From contig JAMPAO010000064.1 of assembly GCA_023667165.1 (NCBI GenBank), positions 1 to 15,585 of the forward strand: DNA of 15,585 bases, in the 5' to 3' direction. Source of the DNA: Ruminococcus sp. (lineage in GTDB: Bacteria > Bacillota > Clostridia > Oscillospirales > Ruminococcaceae). Under the pieces are notes generated by a model. It was not told the origin of the DNA. It worked only from the letters and a program-made list of their open reading frames with translations, and did no database searches. Position numbers and translations under genes: made by a program. Shown here in pieces: positions 1-6,786 of the stretch (position 1 is the first letter of the stretch; every line of letters begins with the position of its first letter).

Positions 1-420
1 CCGTTTTATCGATATACCCCCATTTTTCGCCTGTTCTTACCAAGGCAAGCTCGCTGTCGTAAAATGGACTCGCGGAATCAAACTGCGGGTTTATTACGTA
101 TACGCCCGTTTTATCGATATACCCCCATTTTTCGCCTGTTTCTACCGCAGCAAGCTCGCTTTCGTAAAATGAATATGCGGAATCAAACTGCGAGTTTATT
201 ACGTATACGCCCGTTTTATCGATATACCCCCATTTTTCGCCTGTTCTTACCAAGGCAAGCTCGCTTTCGTAAAATGGATCCGCGGAATCAAACTGCGGAT
301 TTATAACGTATGTACCCGTTTGATCCACATATCCCCATTTATCTCCCGATCGTACCGCAAGCAGTCCCTCCGAAAACAAATTATCCGGTTCATCGGCTGC
401 CCTTTTACCTCCGGACGGCT
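1..420. repeat. 105-bp tandem repeat inside the WG gene
   Basis: Units start at 1, 106, 211 and 316. The first three are almost identical in DNA; the fourth, closest to the gene start, is clearly diverged. The period of 105 bp equals 35 codons, so unit gain or loss keeps the frame. The array continues past the left edge, so the copy number is unknown. Confidence 0.9.
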
Positions 421-517
421 TCCCGAGCAGTACAAACAAAAGGATCACTGCCGTCACTGCAAGGACTGCGGCGGCGGATATAATTATTATCTTTTTTCTG
501 CTGACTTTTTTTTCCAT
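1..517 (-). CDS. WG-repeat membrane-anchored protein (C-terminus beyond window)
   Basis: The reading frame opens at an ATG (517-515) preceded by AAGGGAG about 8 nt upstream, and stays open for 172 codons to the window edge, so the 3' end is missing. Residues 1-9 are basic and residues about 10-32 form one hydrophobic segment, which suggests an N-terminal membrane anchor with the rest outside the cell. From residue about 48 the protein consists of 35-residue repeats, each with a KWGYIDKTG-type core (Trp61, Trp96, Trp131, Trp166). This is the WG (KWG) beta-repeat signature. These repeats are known in many bacterial surface proteins, but no reaction is established for them; a binding or structural role is inference. 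The nearest gene upstream on the same strand is the S1-domain gene, separated by about 400 bp holding a terminator and a mobile element, so transcription is probably separate. No convincing -35/-10 pair was found in 518-604. Confidence 0.85.
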   Translation of the reverse strand, partial: MEKKVSRKKIIIISAAAVLAVTAVILLFVLLGKPSGGKRAADEPDNLFSEGLLAVRSGDKWGYVDQTGTYVINPQFDSADPFYESELALVRTGEKWGYIDKTGVYVINSQFDSAYSFYESELAAVETGEKWGYIDKTGVYVINPQFDSASPFYDSELALVRTGEKWGYIDKT

Positions 518-604
518 ATAAATATGCTCCCTTGTTAAAAAATAAACGGTCAAATTACGCCTGCAATAACAATAATAACCCATAATCCGCCGCAAATTAT
601 TAAC

Positions 605-621
605 AAAAAAAAAAAAAAAAA
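605..621. repeat. 17-nt poly-A tract
   Basis: An uninterrupted run of 17 A on the plus strand (T on the coding strand of the WG gene) lies about 90 bp upstream of the WG start codon. The surrounding stretch 518-691 holds no gene that I can support. The tract may act as a flexible promoter-upstream element or simply be slippage-prone spacer. Confidence 0.8.
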
Positions 622-691
622 CAGAAACATTTTTGTAAAATTAATTTATCCGACGTATATCAGCCGGAACGCACCCGGGCTGCAGCACGGG

Positions 692-746
692 AAAAGGCGT
701 TATACCGGTTATCCGTTTGAAATGCGGATTCGGTATAACGCCTTTT
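692..746 (-). terminator. Rho-independent terminator of the S1-domain gene
   Basis: Arms 692-706 and 732-746 are complementary over 15 bp (AAAAGGCGTTATACC and its complement). An inner stem (711-715 with 725-729) extends the hairpin. T runs are present at both ends, so it could work in both directions. It must serve the minus-strand S1 gene. It now lies about 180 bp from that stop codon because the palindromic element sits between; without the element it would start 16 nt after the stop. Confidence 0.75.
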
Positions 747-762
747 TCCTGCTGCGTTTCAT

Positions 763-927
763 TAGCCCTCCTCGGAAACTTCCAAAACGCTGCCTGACTT
801 GTATTTTTTGCATCATGCTTCGCCCATTTTCCTTGCAATACAGCAAGTATTCCTGCGGAAAATGTGCTTTGCCCGATACAAAAAATCCTGCGTCATTCAG
901 CATTTTTCCAATTTCCGAGGAGGGCTA
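763..927. mobile_element. MITE-like palindromic element in a TA target
   Basis: The ends TAGCCCTCCTCGGAAA (763-778) and its exact complement (912-927) form 16-bp terminal inverted repeats. The similarity continues inward: by eye about three quarters of positions match between the two 80-nt arms, down to a central stem AATAC-AGCAA-GTATT (837-851). TA at 763-764 and TA at 926-927 fit a TA target duplication around a 161-bp element (765-925), as made by IS630/Tc1-mariner transposases. No transposase is encoded, so it is non-autonomous. Short open frames run through both arms, but they look like by-products of the palindrome. The minus-strand frame ends in residues like RQRFGSFRGG, a pattern I associate from memory with repeated small 'hypothetical proteins' in clostridial genomes; I cannot verify that here. 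Confidence 0.7.
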
Positions 928-1839
928 TTCAAATATCGTTTCCACGACCCTGTCGGAGGTTTCCGACGTGTACCGCCATCTGTCGATGTGGCATACGCTT
1001 TCGGGAATAAAATATTCCGGCGGATCGGATGGAGCGTCGGAATCGAACACGTCAACGATTATCAGCTTGACCTTCATTTTCTCCGGAATAAGCGCCTTTA
1101 TATAAACGCTGGTCCGCTGACCCGCGCGCACTCCCGCTCTCGGCTCGGCAAGTCCCGCCAGATTGGGCGACAGCTCAACGAATATCCCGTAATCCTCCAC
1201 CGAACGGACGATCCCCGAAACGGTTTCACCGCAGGCAAAGCGCGAGGCGTTCTCCTCCCATGTTCCCAGCAGCTCCTTGTGGGTGAGCCAGATACGGTTC
1301 CCGTTTATCCCCTTGACGGCGGCTCTGATAAGCTGCCCGGGGGAAAATCTGTCGGAGGGGTGGGATATCCTCGAAACCGAAATTGCGTCGATGGGTATCA
1401 GCGAGGGCAGTCCGCAGCCGATATCCACAAACGCGCCGAACTGCTCAAGATGAGTGACCCTTGCGGGTATAATATCCCCCGGCGCAAGAGCTGTTATGTA
1501 TTTGTCCAGGCACTCCTGCTGAGCCGCGCGGCGCGAAAGGACTATCCCCTTTTCGGAAACGGATACGACCTTGAAGCATACGGGCTTGTTGACCTTGGTT
1601 ATAAGAGCGATATCCCTTGTGGTGCCGTCCTCTATGCCCACTGCGCCCTCGTTTCTCGGAATGACCGCTCTTCCGCAGGGCAGCTCTGCTATGAGATTAT
1701 GCTTGCTGTCGCACACCGAAGCTCTTGCTTCGAGAATGCGCCCGCTGCGGCACGCCTCCTCAAGTCCCTCGGCGGTGCTTATGGCAGCCTTGTTTTCGGG
1801 TGTATTTATCAGTGAGCCCTCAGGGTAAAACTTTATCAT
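925..1839 (-). CDS. S1-domain RNA-binding protein (ribosomal S1-like)
   Basis: The protein has 304 residues and starts at an ATG (1839-1837) with AAAGGATGG upstream. It contains two clear S1 OB-fold domains, at residues about 121-189 (GDIIPARVTHLEQFGAFVDI, then LIPIDAIS and an RIWLTHKE end) and about 203-263 (GETVSGIVRSVEDYGIFVEL). A more divergent first copy lies at about 33-104 and ends in GIVLSRRAA. S1 domains bind single-stranded RNA. Short three-domain S1-like proteins in Firmicutes are usually annotated as 30S ribosomal protein S1 or S1 RNA-binding proteins, and their exact role is unclear, so no gene symbol is given. The protein is cytoplasmic with no signal peptide. Its stop codon TAG is formed at the edge of the palindromic element; without the element the frame would end at the same residue with TAA. 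Confidence 0.9.
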   Translation of the reverse strand: MIKFYPEGSLINTPENKAAISTAEGLEEACRSGRILEARASVCDSKHNLIAELPCGRAVIPRNEGAVGIEDGTTRDIALITKVNKPVCFKVVSVSEKGIVLSRRAAQQECLDKYITALAPGDIIPARVTHLEQFGAFVDIGCGLPSLIPIDAISVSRISHPSDRFSPGQLIRAAVKGINGNRIWLTHKELLGTWEENASRFACGETVSGIVRSVEDYGIFVELSPNLAGLAEPRAGVRAGQRTSVYIKALIPEKMKVKLIIVDVFDSDAPSDPPEYFIPESVCHIDRWRYTSETSDRVVETIFE

Positions 1840-1884
1840 TTTTTATGACCATCCTTTCAGATTAAATGCTTTGTTAATTTTATG

Positions 1885-1897
1885 CGGCTGACAGCCG
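1885..1897. promoter_or_regulatory. Short palindrome upstream of the S1 gene
   Basis: CGGCTG-A-CAGCCG is a perfect 13-nt inverted repeat about 45 bp upstream of the S1 start codon. It is too tight for a stable terminator hairpin and could be an operator. No family is recognised. Confidence 0.35.
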
Positions 1898-1910
1898 TTT
1901 CATTCCTCAA

Positions 1911-1926
1911 TGTTCCACGTGGAACA
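1911..1926. promoter_or_regulatory. parS: parS centromere site (ParB/Spo0J binding)
   Basis: TGTTCCACGTGGAACA is a perfect 16-bp palindrome. It differs from the Bacillus consensus TGTTNCACGTGAAACA only by the A-to-G change that makes it fully symmetric. It lies in a divergent intergenic gap, between the S1 gene and the plus-strand surface protein gene. A half-site GTGAAACA follows at 1940-1947. In bacteria ParB loads at such sites, which cluster near oriC, so this segment is probably origin-proximal. Confidence 0.85.
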
Positions 1927-1950
1927 TTTGTTTTGTATTGTGAAACACTG

Positions 1951-2006
1951 TTGATTACAAATTAGTTACAAATAATTACATAAAATTAACACTTTGATTA
2001 CAAATT
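1951..2006 (+). promoter_or_regulatory. Repeated operator-like motif upstream of surface protein gene
   Basis: TTGATTACAAATT occurs twice (1951-1963 and 1994-2006, 43 bp apart). Related TTACAAAT and ATTACAT strings lie between them. The right copy is also the left half of an inverted repeat ATTAC-N7-GTAAT. The cluster lies directly upstream of, and partly over, the probable -35 region of the next gene, which suggests binding of a regulator. The regulator is unknown. Confidence 0.4.
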
Positions 2007-2022
2007 CTGTAATAATCCGTCG

Positions 2023-2028
2023 TATAAT
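2023..2028 (+). promoter_or_regulatory. -10 box of the surface protein gene
   Basis: TATAAT lies 36 nt before the start codon. The -35 position is poor (ACAAAT at 17-bp spacing, or TACAAA at 18), which fits a promoter that needs an activator. The repeated motifs just upstream are candidate sites for one. Confidence 0.55.
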
Positions 2029-2064
2029 AAATAATGCAAGATTATTTTATGGAGGACTGAAATT

Positions 2065-3609
2065 ATGAACAAAAGAAAAATTTTATCTCCGGTACTTTCG
2101 GCGGCAATTGCATTGACTGCCGCTGCCACGCCTGCGGCATACGCAGCAAACAACAGCGCTCCCTCCGGCTTCGGCAGCTTCGATATGAGAGCGAAAAGCG
2201 CCGAGGCGTCGGAAAATTCAAAGGTCACCGTGGTTGCGGATTATGGGAAGAATCCAATAAACACTTACGGGATCAGTACAGCGGTCGAAGCTGACCTTAT
2301 TTCGAACGGAAAATCTTACATAACGTTCGGTATCGACAATACGCTGATCACGGAAAACAAGGACAGCGGAATGACGGATTTTACGATCACCGCAACGCCT
2401 GTTGACAAGTCGGACACTTGGTCTGCTGCTTCGAACCCCGTAACCGTTTCATGGACCTGCGAAAGCGCCAATTTTACCGAAAATCTGGAAATCGGCGGTA
2501 ATGCTTTCAAAATGCCCGTTTCCGTGAACGGTGGCATCGGTACGTTTCCTATAAGCGACTTTGAGCTCTATTCTGTAGGCACTACAAATGAAATAGATGA
2601 GAACGGCAATAAAGTTACAGTCGGATATTCGGAAAGTCAGGGCATTTACGAATTTGGGTCGGTAACGGCAAGAATGACCTATGAGATACCCGCCGTTATT
2701 AACGAGGGCGGAGAGAAAAAGATCATAGGCGCCGAGGAATTTGTTGAATACGGAATGAGCATGGTAAAATCCGACCATATGATCGCTGCCGATGCCACAC
2801 AAATATATGTAAGCAGCTTCATTGCGGGTACAGCAGCCGGCGGACCCAAAGTCCCCGCAGGTACCTCAGGTTCTTCCAGCGTCTACATCGAAGACAGCGA
2901 AATTCCTGCCAGCGCAGTGTTTAATGACGAGGAATTGAAACAGATAGAGGACGGAGCCGAAGCAGGCGTAACTTTGGTTGTTAATGATAATGCACTCGAC
3001 ATTCCTGCGGCGGATAGGTCGGCAGTGCAAGCGGCAGCCGAAAAGGACGGCTACAGTATCGGTCTGTATCTTGACTTGACCTTGTTCAAAACGATAGACG
3101 AGGAAGAGGAAGCTGTCAAAGAAACATATGAGGAAATCAGTATTGTTGCCAATATTCCCGCCAATTTTATAAAAGATAACAGGATATTCGTTGTGATAAG
3201 AGTACACGGCGGAACGACGGACATACTTGAGGATAAAGACAGCAATCCGAATACGGTAACGTTCAGTACGGACAAATTCTCCACCTATGCCATTGCATAC
3301 AAGGACGTGTCCGCTGCCGGCGGCGACGGTCAGCCTACTCCCATCCCCCCTGCACCTACAGGACCTACAGGTACTACCGGCGGCTCGGGCACGGTCGTTC
3401 CCGCTGCCGTTAATACCGTGACAAGAAGCAATACGGACAGCGAAACGGCAGAGGACATTTCCGCAGGCGTTGAATCATACGCCGAGTCCGGCGCAAACGC
3501 TTCGTCAGATACCGTATTTATCATTGCGGCTGTTCTGGCGGCAGCGGCGGCTCTTCTGACGGTCAGAAGAATATTCGGCACGGTCAAAGCAGCGTTCAAA
3601 AAGCAATAA
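2065..3609 (+). CDS. Secreted, membrane-anchored surface protein
   Basis: The protein has 514 residues, with ATG after GGAGG at 9 nt spacing. Residues 1-28 form a signal peptide (MNKRK, a hydrophobic core, and AYA/A as probable cleavage site). Residues about 50-255 look like beta-rich, Ig-like material with no recognised motif. Residues about 285-413 end in DKFSTYAIAYKD, a sequence seen at the end of a domain common in Firmicutes surface proteins. A Pro/Thr/Gly-rich linker follows at about 421-445. A hydrophobic segment (about 483-500) and a basic tail (RR...FKKQ) anchor it in the membrane; there is no LPXTG motif. It is monocistronic, with its own -10 box and a strong terminator. Adhesion or substrate binding is a guess; the sequence shows only the architecture. 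Confidence 0.85.
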   Translation: MNKRKILSPVLSAAIALTAAATPAAYAANNSAPSGFGSFDMRAKSAEASENSKVTVVADYGKNPINTYGISTAVEADLISNGKSYITFGIDNTLITENKDSGMTDFTITATPVDKSDTWSAASNPVTVSWTCESANFTENLEIGGNAFKMPVSVNGGIGTFPISDFELYSVGTTNEIDENGNKVTVGYSESQGIYEFGSVTARMTYEIPAVINEGGEKKIIGAEEFVEYGMSMVKSDHMIAADATQIYVSSFIAGTAAGGPKVPAGTSGSSSVYIEDSEIPASAVFNDEELKQIEDGAEAGVTLVVNDNALDIPAADRSAVQAAAEKDGYSIGLYLDLTLFKTIDEEEEAVKETYEEISIVANIPANFIKDNRIFVVIRVHGGTTDILEDKDSNPNTVTFSTDKFSTYAIAYKDVSAAGGDGQPTPIPPAPTGPTGTTGGSGTVVPAAVNTVTRSNTDSETAEDISAGVESYAESGANASSDTVFIIAAVLAAAAALLTVRRIFGTVKAAFKKQ

Positions 3610-3659
3610 ATACGCGGACAGGCTCCGAGCGCAATTCGGACAGTAACGTGAAAACCCGT

Positions 3660-3700
3660 CCCCCCGAATCCGTATTATCGGTTTCGGGGGGCGTTTTTTT
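3660..3700 (+). terminator. Rho-independent terminator
   Basis: CCCCCCGAA and TTCGGGGGG arms (3660-3668 and 3683-3691), with an additional CCG/CGG inner pairing, are followed by GCG and seven T. It closes the surface protein gene. Confidence 0.9.
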
Positions 3701-3753
3701 GCTTTTATATTTAGGACGGATATGCAAAAATCTTAAAAAAACGCCTTTTCCTA

Positions 3754-3782
3754 TTGACAAAACGATCGGAAAAGATTATAAT
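3754..3782 (+). promoter_or_regulatory. Consensus sigma-A promoter
   Basis: TTGACA (3754-3759), a 17-bp spacer and TATAAT (3777-3782) match the consensus exactly. It drives the alpha/beta hydrolase gene with a leader of about 70 nt. Confidence 0.9.
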
Positions 3783-3857
3783 TAAATTATAGTTAGCATA
3801 GAGTAACCAAGTTTGTTTAGACTTACTTATTTATCTAATACGGAGGTTCAAAATAAT

Positions 3858-4727
3858 ATGGCAAGTCTTGAAGAATTTTACGGAAAATATCCCGCCCGCA
3901 CAGAGAAACTGCCTATGGGAAAGGATTTTACGTACAGGTATTATAAAAATCCAAACGCGAAAGCGACGCTTGTCCTGCTGACGGGAGGAATAGGCTTATC
4001 CGATCTGTTCTATCTGCATTTTGAGAAATTTGCGGAGAATTTTTCCGTACTGACCTTTGATTATCAGATACAGTTCAAGGACAATGCCGAGTTCGCTCTT
4101 GCGGTTTCCCAGCTTCTGAAAAAGCTCAATGAAAGAGTATGGCTCGTGGGGCAGTCGCTGGGCGGGATCGTTGCGCAGATAACAGCAAAAAGCTATCCCG
4201 AAAGCATTGAGGGAATGATCCTTTCAAACACCTGCTGCCTTTCAAGGGATATGAGCGGCGAGGCGTACGAGCATCTGACGGGCATGATAAAAAATCAGGA
4301 AAAATCAAAGAAAATGCTTTCGGCTATCCCCTTTTCAATATATAAAAAGCTGATAAAATTTGCGGTGATGAAAAAGACCTCCGGCTTGACCGAGAACGAA
4401 TCACGGCTTATGGAGGGTCTGTGCAACGCCATGCTGAAGCTGCTGACAAAGGAATACGAGTACCATATGATAGATTTTCTTACGGACGCTCAGAACCATT
4501 TCGGAATGACGGAAAAGGATTTTGCAAGGTGGAAAGACAGGGTCTTGCTTATACTGTCCGAAGACGATCACACCTTTAACGACGCCTGCAAGGACGCGCT
4601 GATAAAATTAATGCCCGACCCTACGGTGATAACGGACATAACCGGCGGACATCTTGCACTGCTTGTAAAGCTGGACAAATACGCCGATACGGTAAGCGGC
4701 TACATTTTGCGGAGAACGGAAAAATAA
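3858..4727 (+). CDS. Alpha/beta-fold hydrolase
   Basis: The chosen ATG at 3858 follows GGAGG by 11 nt and gives 289 residues. A longer frame from a TTG at 3813 would cover the RBS and is not used. The family signature is clear: the nucleophile elbow VGQSLGG with Ser100, a candidate acid Asp236 or Asp237 in LILSEDDHTF, and the catalytic His265 in TGGHLALL. LVLLTGGIGLSD (about 38-49) fits the oxyanion-hole strand and loop. There is no signal peptide, so it is cytoplasmic. The substrate cannot be read from sequence; esterase or peptidase-like activities are usual for this fold. It is transcribed from its own strong promoter. The broken gene 24 bp downstream has a good RBS and was probably its operon partner. 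Confidence 0.85.
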   Translation: MASLEEFYGKYPARTEKLPMGKDFTYRYYKNPNAKATLVLLTGGIGLSDLFYLHFEKFAENFSVLTFDYQIQFKDNAEFALAVSQLLKKLNERVWLVGQSLGGIVAQITAKSYPESIEGMILSNTCCLSRDMSGEAYEHLTGMIKNQEKSKKMLSAIPFSIYKKLIKFAVMKKTSGLTENESRLMEGLCNAMLKLLTKEYEYHMIDFLTDAQNHFGMTEKDFARWKDRVLLILSEDDHTFNDACKDALIKLMPDPTVITDITGGHLALLVKLDKYADTVSGYILRRTEK

Positions 4728-4751
4728 TCTGCGGCGGGAAAGGAGGGAGCA

Positions 4752-5434
4752 ATGGAATTCGTTCCCGAGGCAAAGGCTGTCCGCCGGGAATATTTCAAGG
4801 CTCTGAAATAAATTTTCTATGGGATGAGGTTTCGCATGAAGGAAAATTTCAGCACAAGGCTATACGGCAGCATCTACGGGGGATCCTGCAAAAAACAGCT
4901 AAAAAAGCGCCGTATGCCGGAAATCTGCGGAAATATCGGAAAGGAATATTCCGCAATTATCCGCAGGGCAAAGGATATAGGCGCGTCAAGACTGATAAAC
5001 GCATACTGCATGGGTGCGTATTTTATTGCCCTTAACCGCTGTACGGGACTGTCCGCCGAGGAAAATTACAAAATTTTCAAGGACGGCTTGTACGAAAATA
5101 AATTATTCCGCGCGGCTCTGGGAAACGCCGAAAAATATCTCGACGAAAAAAGCTGCCCGGCAGGCTGAAATGGGCGGAAAATTCCCGAAAACGCAAATAT
5201 GAGAACGATTGGGTCGTAAACGTTTTGTGCGCGGCGGAAAATTACGAGCTGGGATACGATTATACGGAATGCGGGATATGCAAGCTGTGCCGCGACGAGG
5301 GCTGTCCCGAGCTTGCAGGATATTTATGCAGACTCGATTTCGTTCTTGCCGATATTATGGGAATGAAGCTGGAACGCACCGAAACTATCGCAGAGGGCGG
5401 AGAAAAATGCGATTTTCGGTACAGCAGAAAATAA
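4752..5434 (+). pseudogene. Broken gene, L-2-amino-thiazoline-4-carboxylate hydrolase-like
   Basis: A strong RBS (AAAGGAGGG) precedes the ATG at 4752. The frame reads 19 codons (MEFVPEAKAVRREYFKALK), meets TAA at 4809-4811, and continues in the same frame as a plausible protein (MKENFSTRLYGSIYGG onward) to a stop at 5166-5168. Past a run of six A in GACGAAAAAAGCTG the coding signal moves to another frame. One more A would restore DEKKLPGRLKWAEN..., leading to YDYTECGICKLC, GCPEL, YLCRLD and finally AEGGEKCDF, and the stop at 5432-5434. The Cys-rich CGICKLC...C pattern and the GGxxCDF end resemble the family annotated as L-2-amino-thiazoline-4-carboxylic acid hydrolase; this is recognition from memory. 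Intact length would be about 227 residues. Two independent lesions argue for real decay rather than one sequencing error. Confidence 0.7.
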
Positions 5435-5524
5435 CGCCGAGCATCCGTAAGAACGATCGCACCGAGGCATAGGGCGTGCTGCACACGCCGCATTCGGCGG
5501 GTGACATTTCTCTTTTGCTCCGTA

Positions 5525-5553
5525 TTGACAAATCCCGATCCACGCTGTATAAT
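5525..5553 (+). promoter_or_regulatory. Consensus sigma-A promoter
   Basis: TTGACA (5525-5530), 17 bp, TATAAT (5548-5553). It drives the fibronectin-III protein gene with a leader of about 50 nt. Confidence 0.9.
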
Positions 5554-5612
5554 ATTAGTAAAGGCAATTACGGCTTTGCACAATCGATTTTATACAAAAG
5601 GAGAGAAATATT

Positions 5613-6722
5613 ATGAAAAAATTTTCGCGCATTGCAGCGGTCATGGCGGCGGCAGCGGTACTTTCCGCGGGAATGCCGGCTTATACCGCAGAATACGGCT
5701 GCGGCCTCGGTATACGGGTAAGCGCCACCGATAAGCTGGACGCTCCGTCGGATATAAAGGCGTCCGCCTCCTCCGACAGCGTGACCCTTACATGGGACAA
5801 GGTAAAGGGCGCGGACGCTTACAGCGTTTACAAGTATGACAGCAGCGACAAGAAATTCAAATCATATAAGAGCGTTACCGGAACTTCCTGCAAGGTAACG
5901 GGACTGACTAAAGGCGTTACCTACAGCTTTAAGGTGGCTGCTCTTGTAAAAAGCGGCGGCAAGTACGTTTTGCAGGAGCTTTCGGATACCGTAAGCGTTA
6001 AGACGGGCGCGTCCGCAAGCGATAATGTGAAAAAAAACATACAGGACAAGTACAGCGGCACGACCGTTACATATTCATCAAAGGATGATAAATTTACCGT
6101 AGTAAAGCTGACGAACACGGATAAATCGGCAAAATTATCCGCGTCCGCAAAAAAGACATGGAGCAAGACCGTAAGCTCCGCCTCGGACGACGCCGACAAG
6201 ATAGAGGATATCATCGAGGCTGCAGGAATGGATTCGTCCTGCGAATACGTTATAGGCGACAAGAACAAAAAGGTTCTCCTGAGAATAGAGGACGGGGATA
6301 TTACATACAATTATTCCGAGGAAAAGACCTCGCAAAAAACATCCTCCAAAAAGCAGACGAGCAGCGACGACAAGGGACACGAGGACATGAAGGACGAGAT
6401 ACGCAAAATGTATAAAAAGAAAAACATGGACGTGACCGTTTCCTACATGGAGCCGTCCGACACATATACGGTCAAGTACAAATCCACGCTTTTGCGCTCG
6501 GAGGTAGAGGCGCAGCTTAAAAAATCACAGTCGTATGCGGACAAGTGGGAGGACATGATAGACGACGCGGAGGTATTCGTCGACGACGTGAGGGATATGC
6601 TTGAGGAAAAAGGCTATTCGTCTACGGTAATATTTGAATATCATGATAAAAACTCCTATCCGCTGTTCAAGGTAAAGAACGGCGAGGAATCCTACAACTA
6701 CGCGGATTCGGTCACAAAATAA
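5613..6722 (+). CDS. Secreted fibronectin type III protein with duplicated C-terminal module
   Basis: The protein has 369 residues, with ATG after AAAGGAG at suitable spacing. Residues 1 to about 26 are a signal peptide (MKKFSRIAAV, Ala-rich core, AYTA). Residues about 43-132 form one fibronectin type III domain: DAPSDIKASASSDSVTLTWDK..., ADAYSVYKYD, VTGLTKGVTYSFKVAA. After it come two related modules of about 100 residues, about 138-234 and 259-363, separated by a Ser/Lys-rich linker. Each starts with a charged helix, has a TVTYS or VTVSY strand, a Ser/Lys helix with a DD(A)DK/DDAE segment, and ends in LLRIEDGDITYNY or LFKVKNGEESYNY. No transmembrane anchor or sortase motif follows, so it is probably released or held non-covalently. 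No enzyme motif was seen; a binding role is inferred from the Fn3 domain only. Confidence 0.85.
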   Translation: MKKFSRIAAVMAAAAVLSAGMPAYTAEYGCGLGIRVSATDKLDAPSDIKASASSDSVTLTWDKVKGADAYSVYKYDSSDKKFKSYKSVTGTSCKVTGLTKGVTYSFKVAALVKSGGKYVLQELSDTVSVKTGASASDNVKKNIQDKYSGTTVTYSSKDDKFTVVKLTNTDKSAKLSASAKKTWSKTVSSASDDADKIEDIIEAAGMDSSCEYVIGDKNKKVLLRIEDGDITYNYSEEKTSQKTSSKKQTSSDDKGHEDMKDEIRKMYKKKNMDVTVSYMEPSDTYTVKYKSTLLRSEVEAQLKKSQSYADKWEDMIDDAEVFVDDVRDMLEEKGYSSTVIFEYHDKNSYPLFKVKNGEESYNYADSVTK

Positions 6723-6734
6723 CATATGACAGCA

Positions 6735-6774
6735 AAAATGACTGCCGTGCGGCACATTGCACGGCAGTCATTTT
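6735..6774. terminator. Bidirectional terminator
   Basis: AAAATGACTGCCGTG (6735-6749) pairs perfectly with 6760-6774 around a 10-nt loop. A/T tracts at both ends let it end both the fibronectin-III gene (plus) and ackA (minus), whose stop codons are 12 nt on either side. Confidence 0.92.
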
Positions 6775-6786
6775 ATATCAACAGGC

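Noticed and set aside
1..420. Regular repeats at the left edge as a CRISPR array
   Set aside because: The 105-bp units are contiguous, codon-phased and encode WG repeats; there are no spacers.
799..1815. Long plus-strand open frame of 338 codons
   Set aside because: It lies antisense to the S1-domain gene and across the palindromic element; the minus strand has recognisable S1 domains and an RBS.
3645..3654. ACGTGAAAAC as a second parS site
   Set aside because: Only one half matches the consensus loosely; there is no symmetric partner.
4752..4811. 19-codon ORF with strong RBS as a leader peptide
   Set aside because: The same frame continues after the TAA as a protein-like sequence of the same family, so it is better read as the N-terminus of a broken gene.
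5473..5500. Overlapping hairpins GGCGTG-CTGCA-CACGCC and CGCCG-CATT-CGGCG between the broken hydrolase gene and the next promoter
   Set aside because: No T run follows either one, and they could be chance structure in GC-rich sequence; not strong enough to call a terminator or attenuator.
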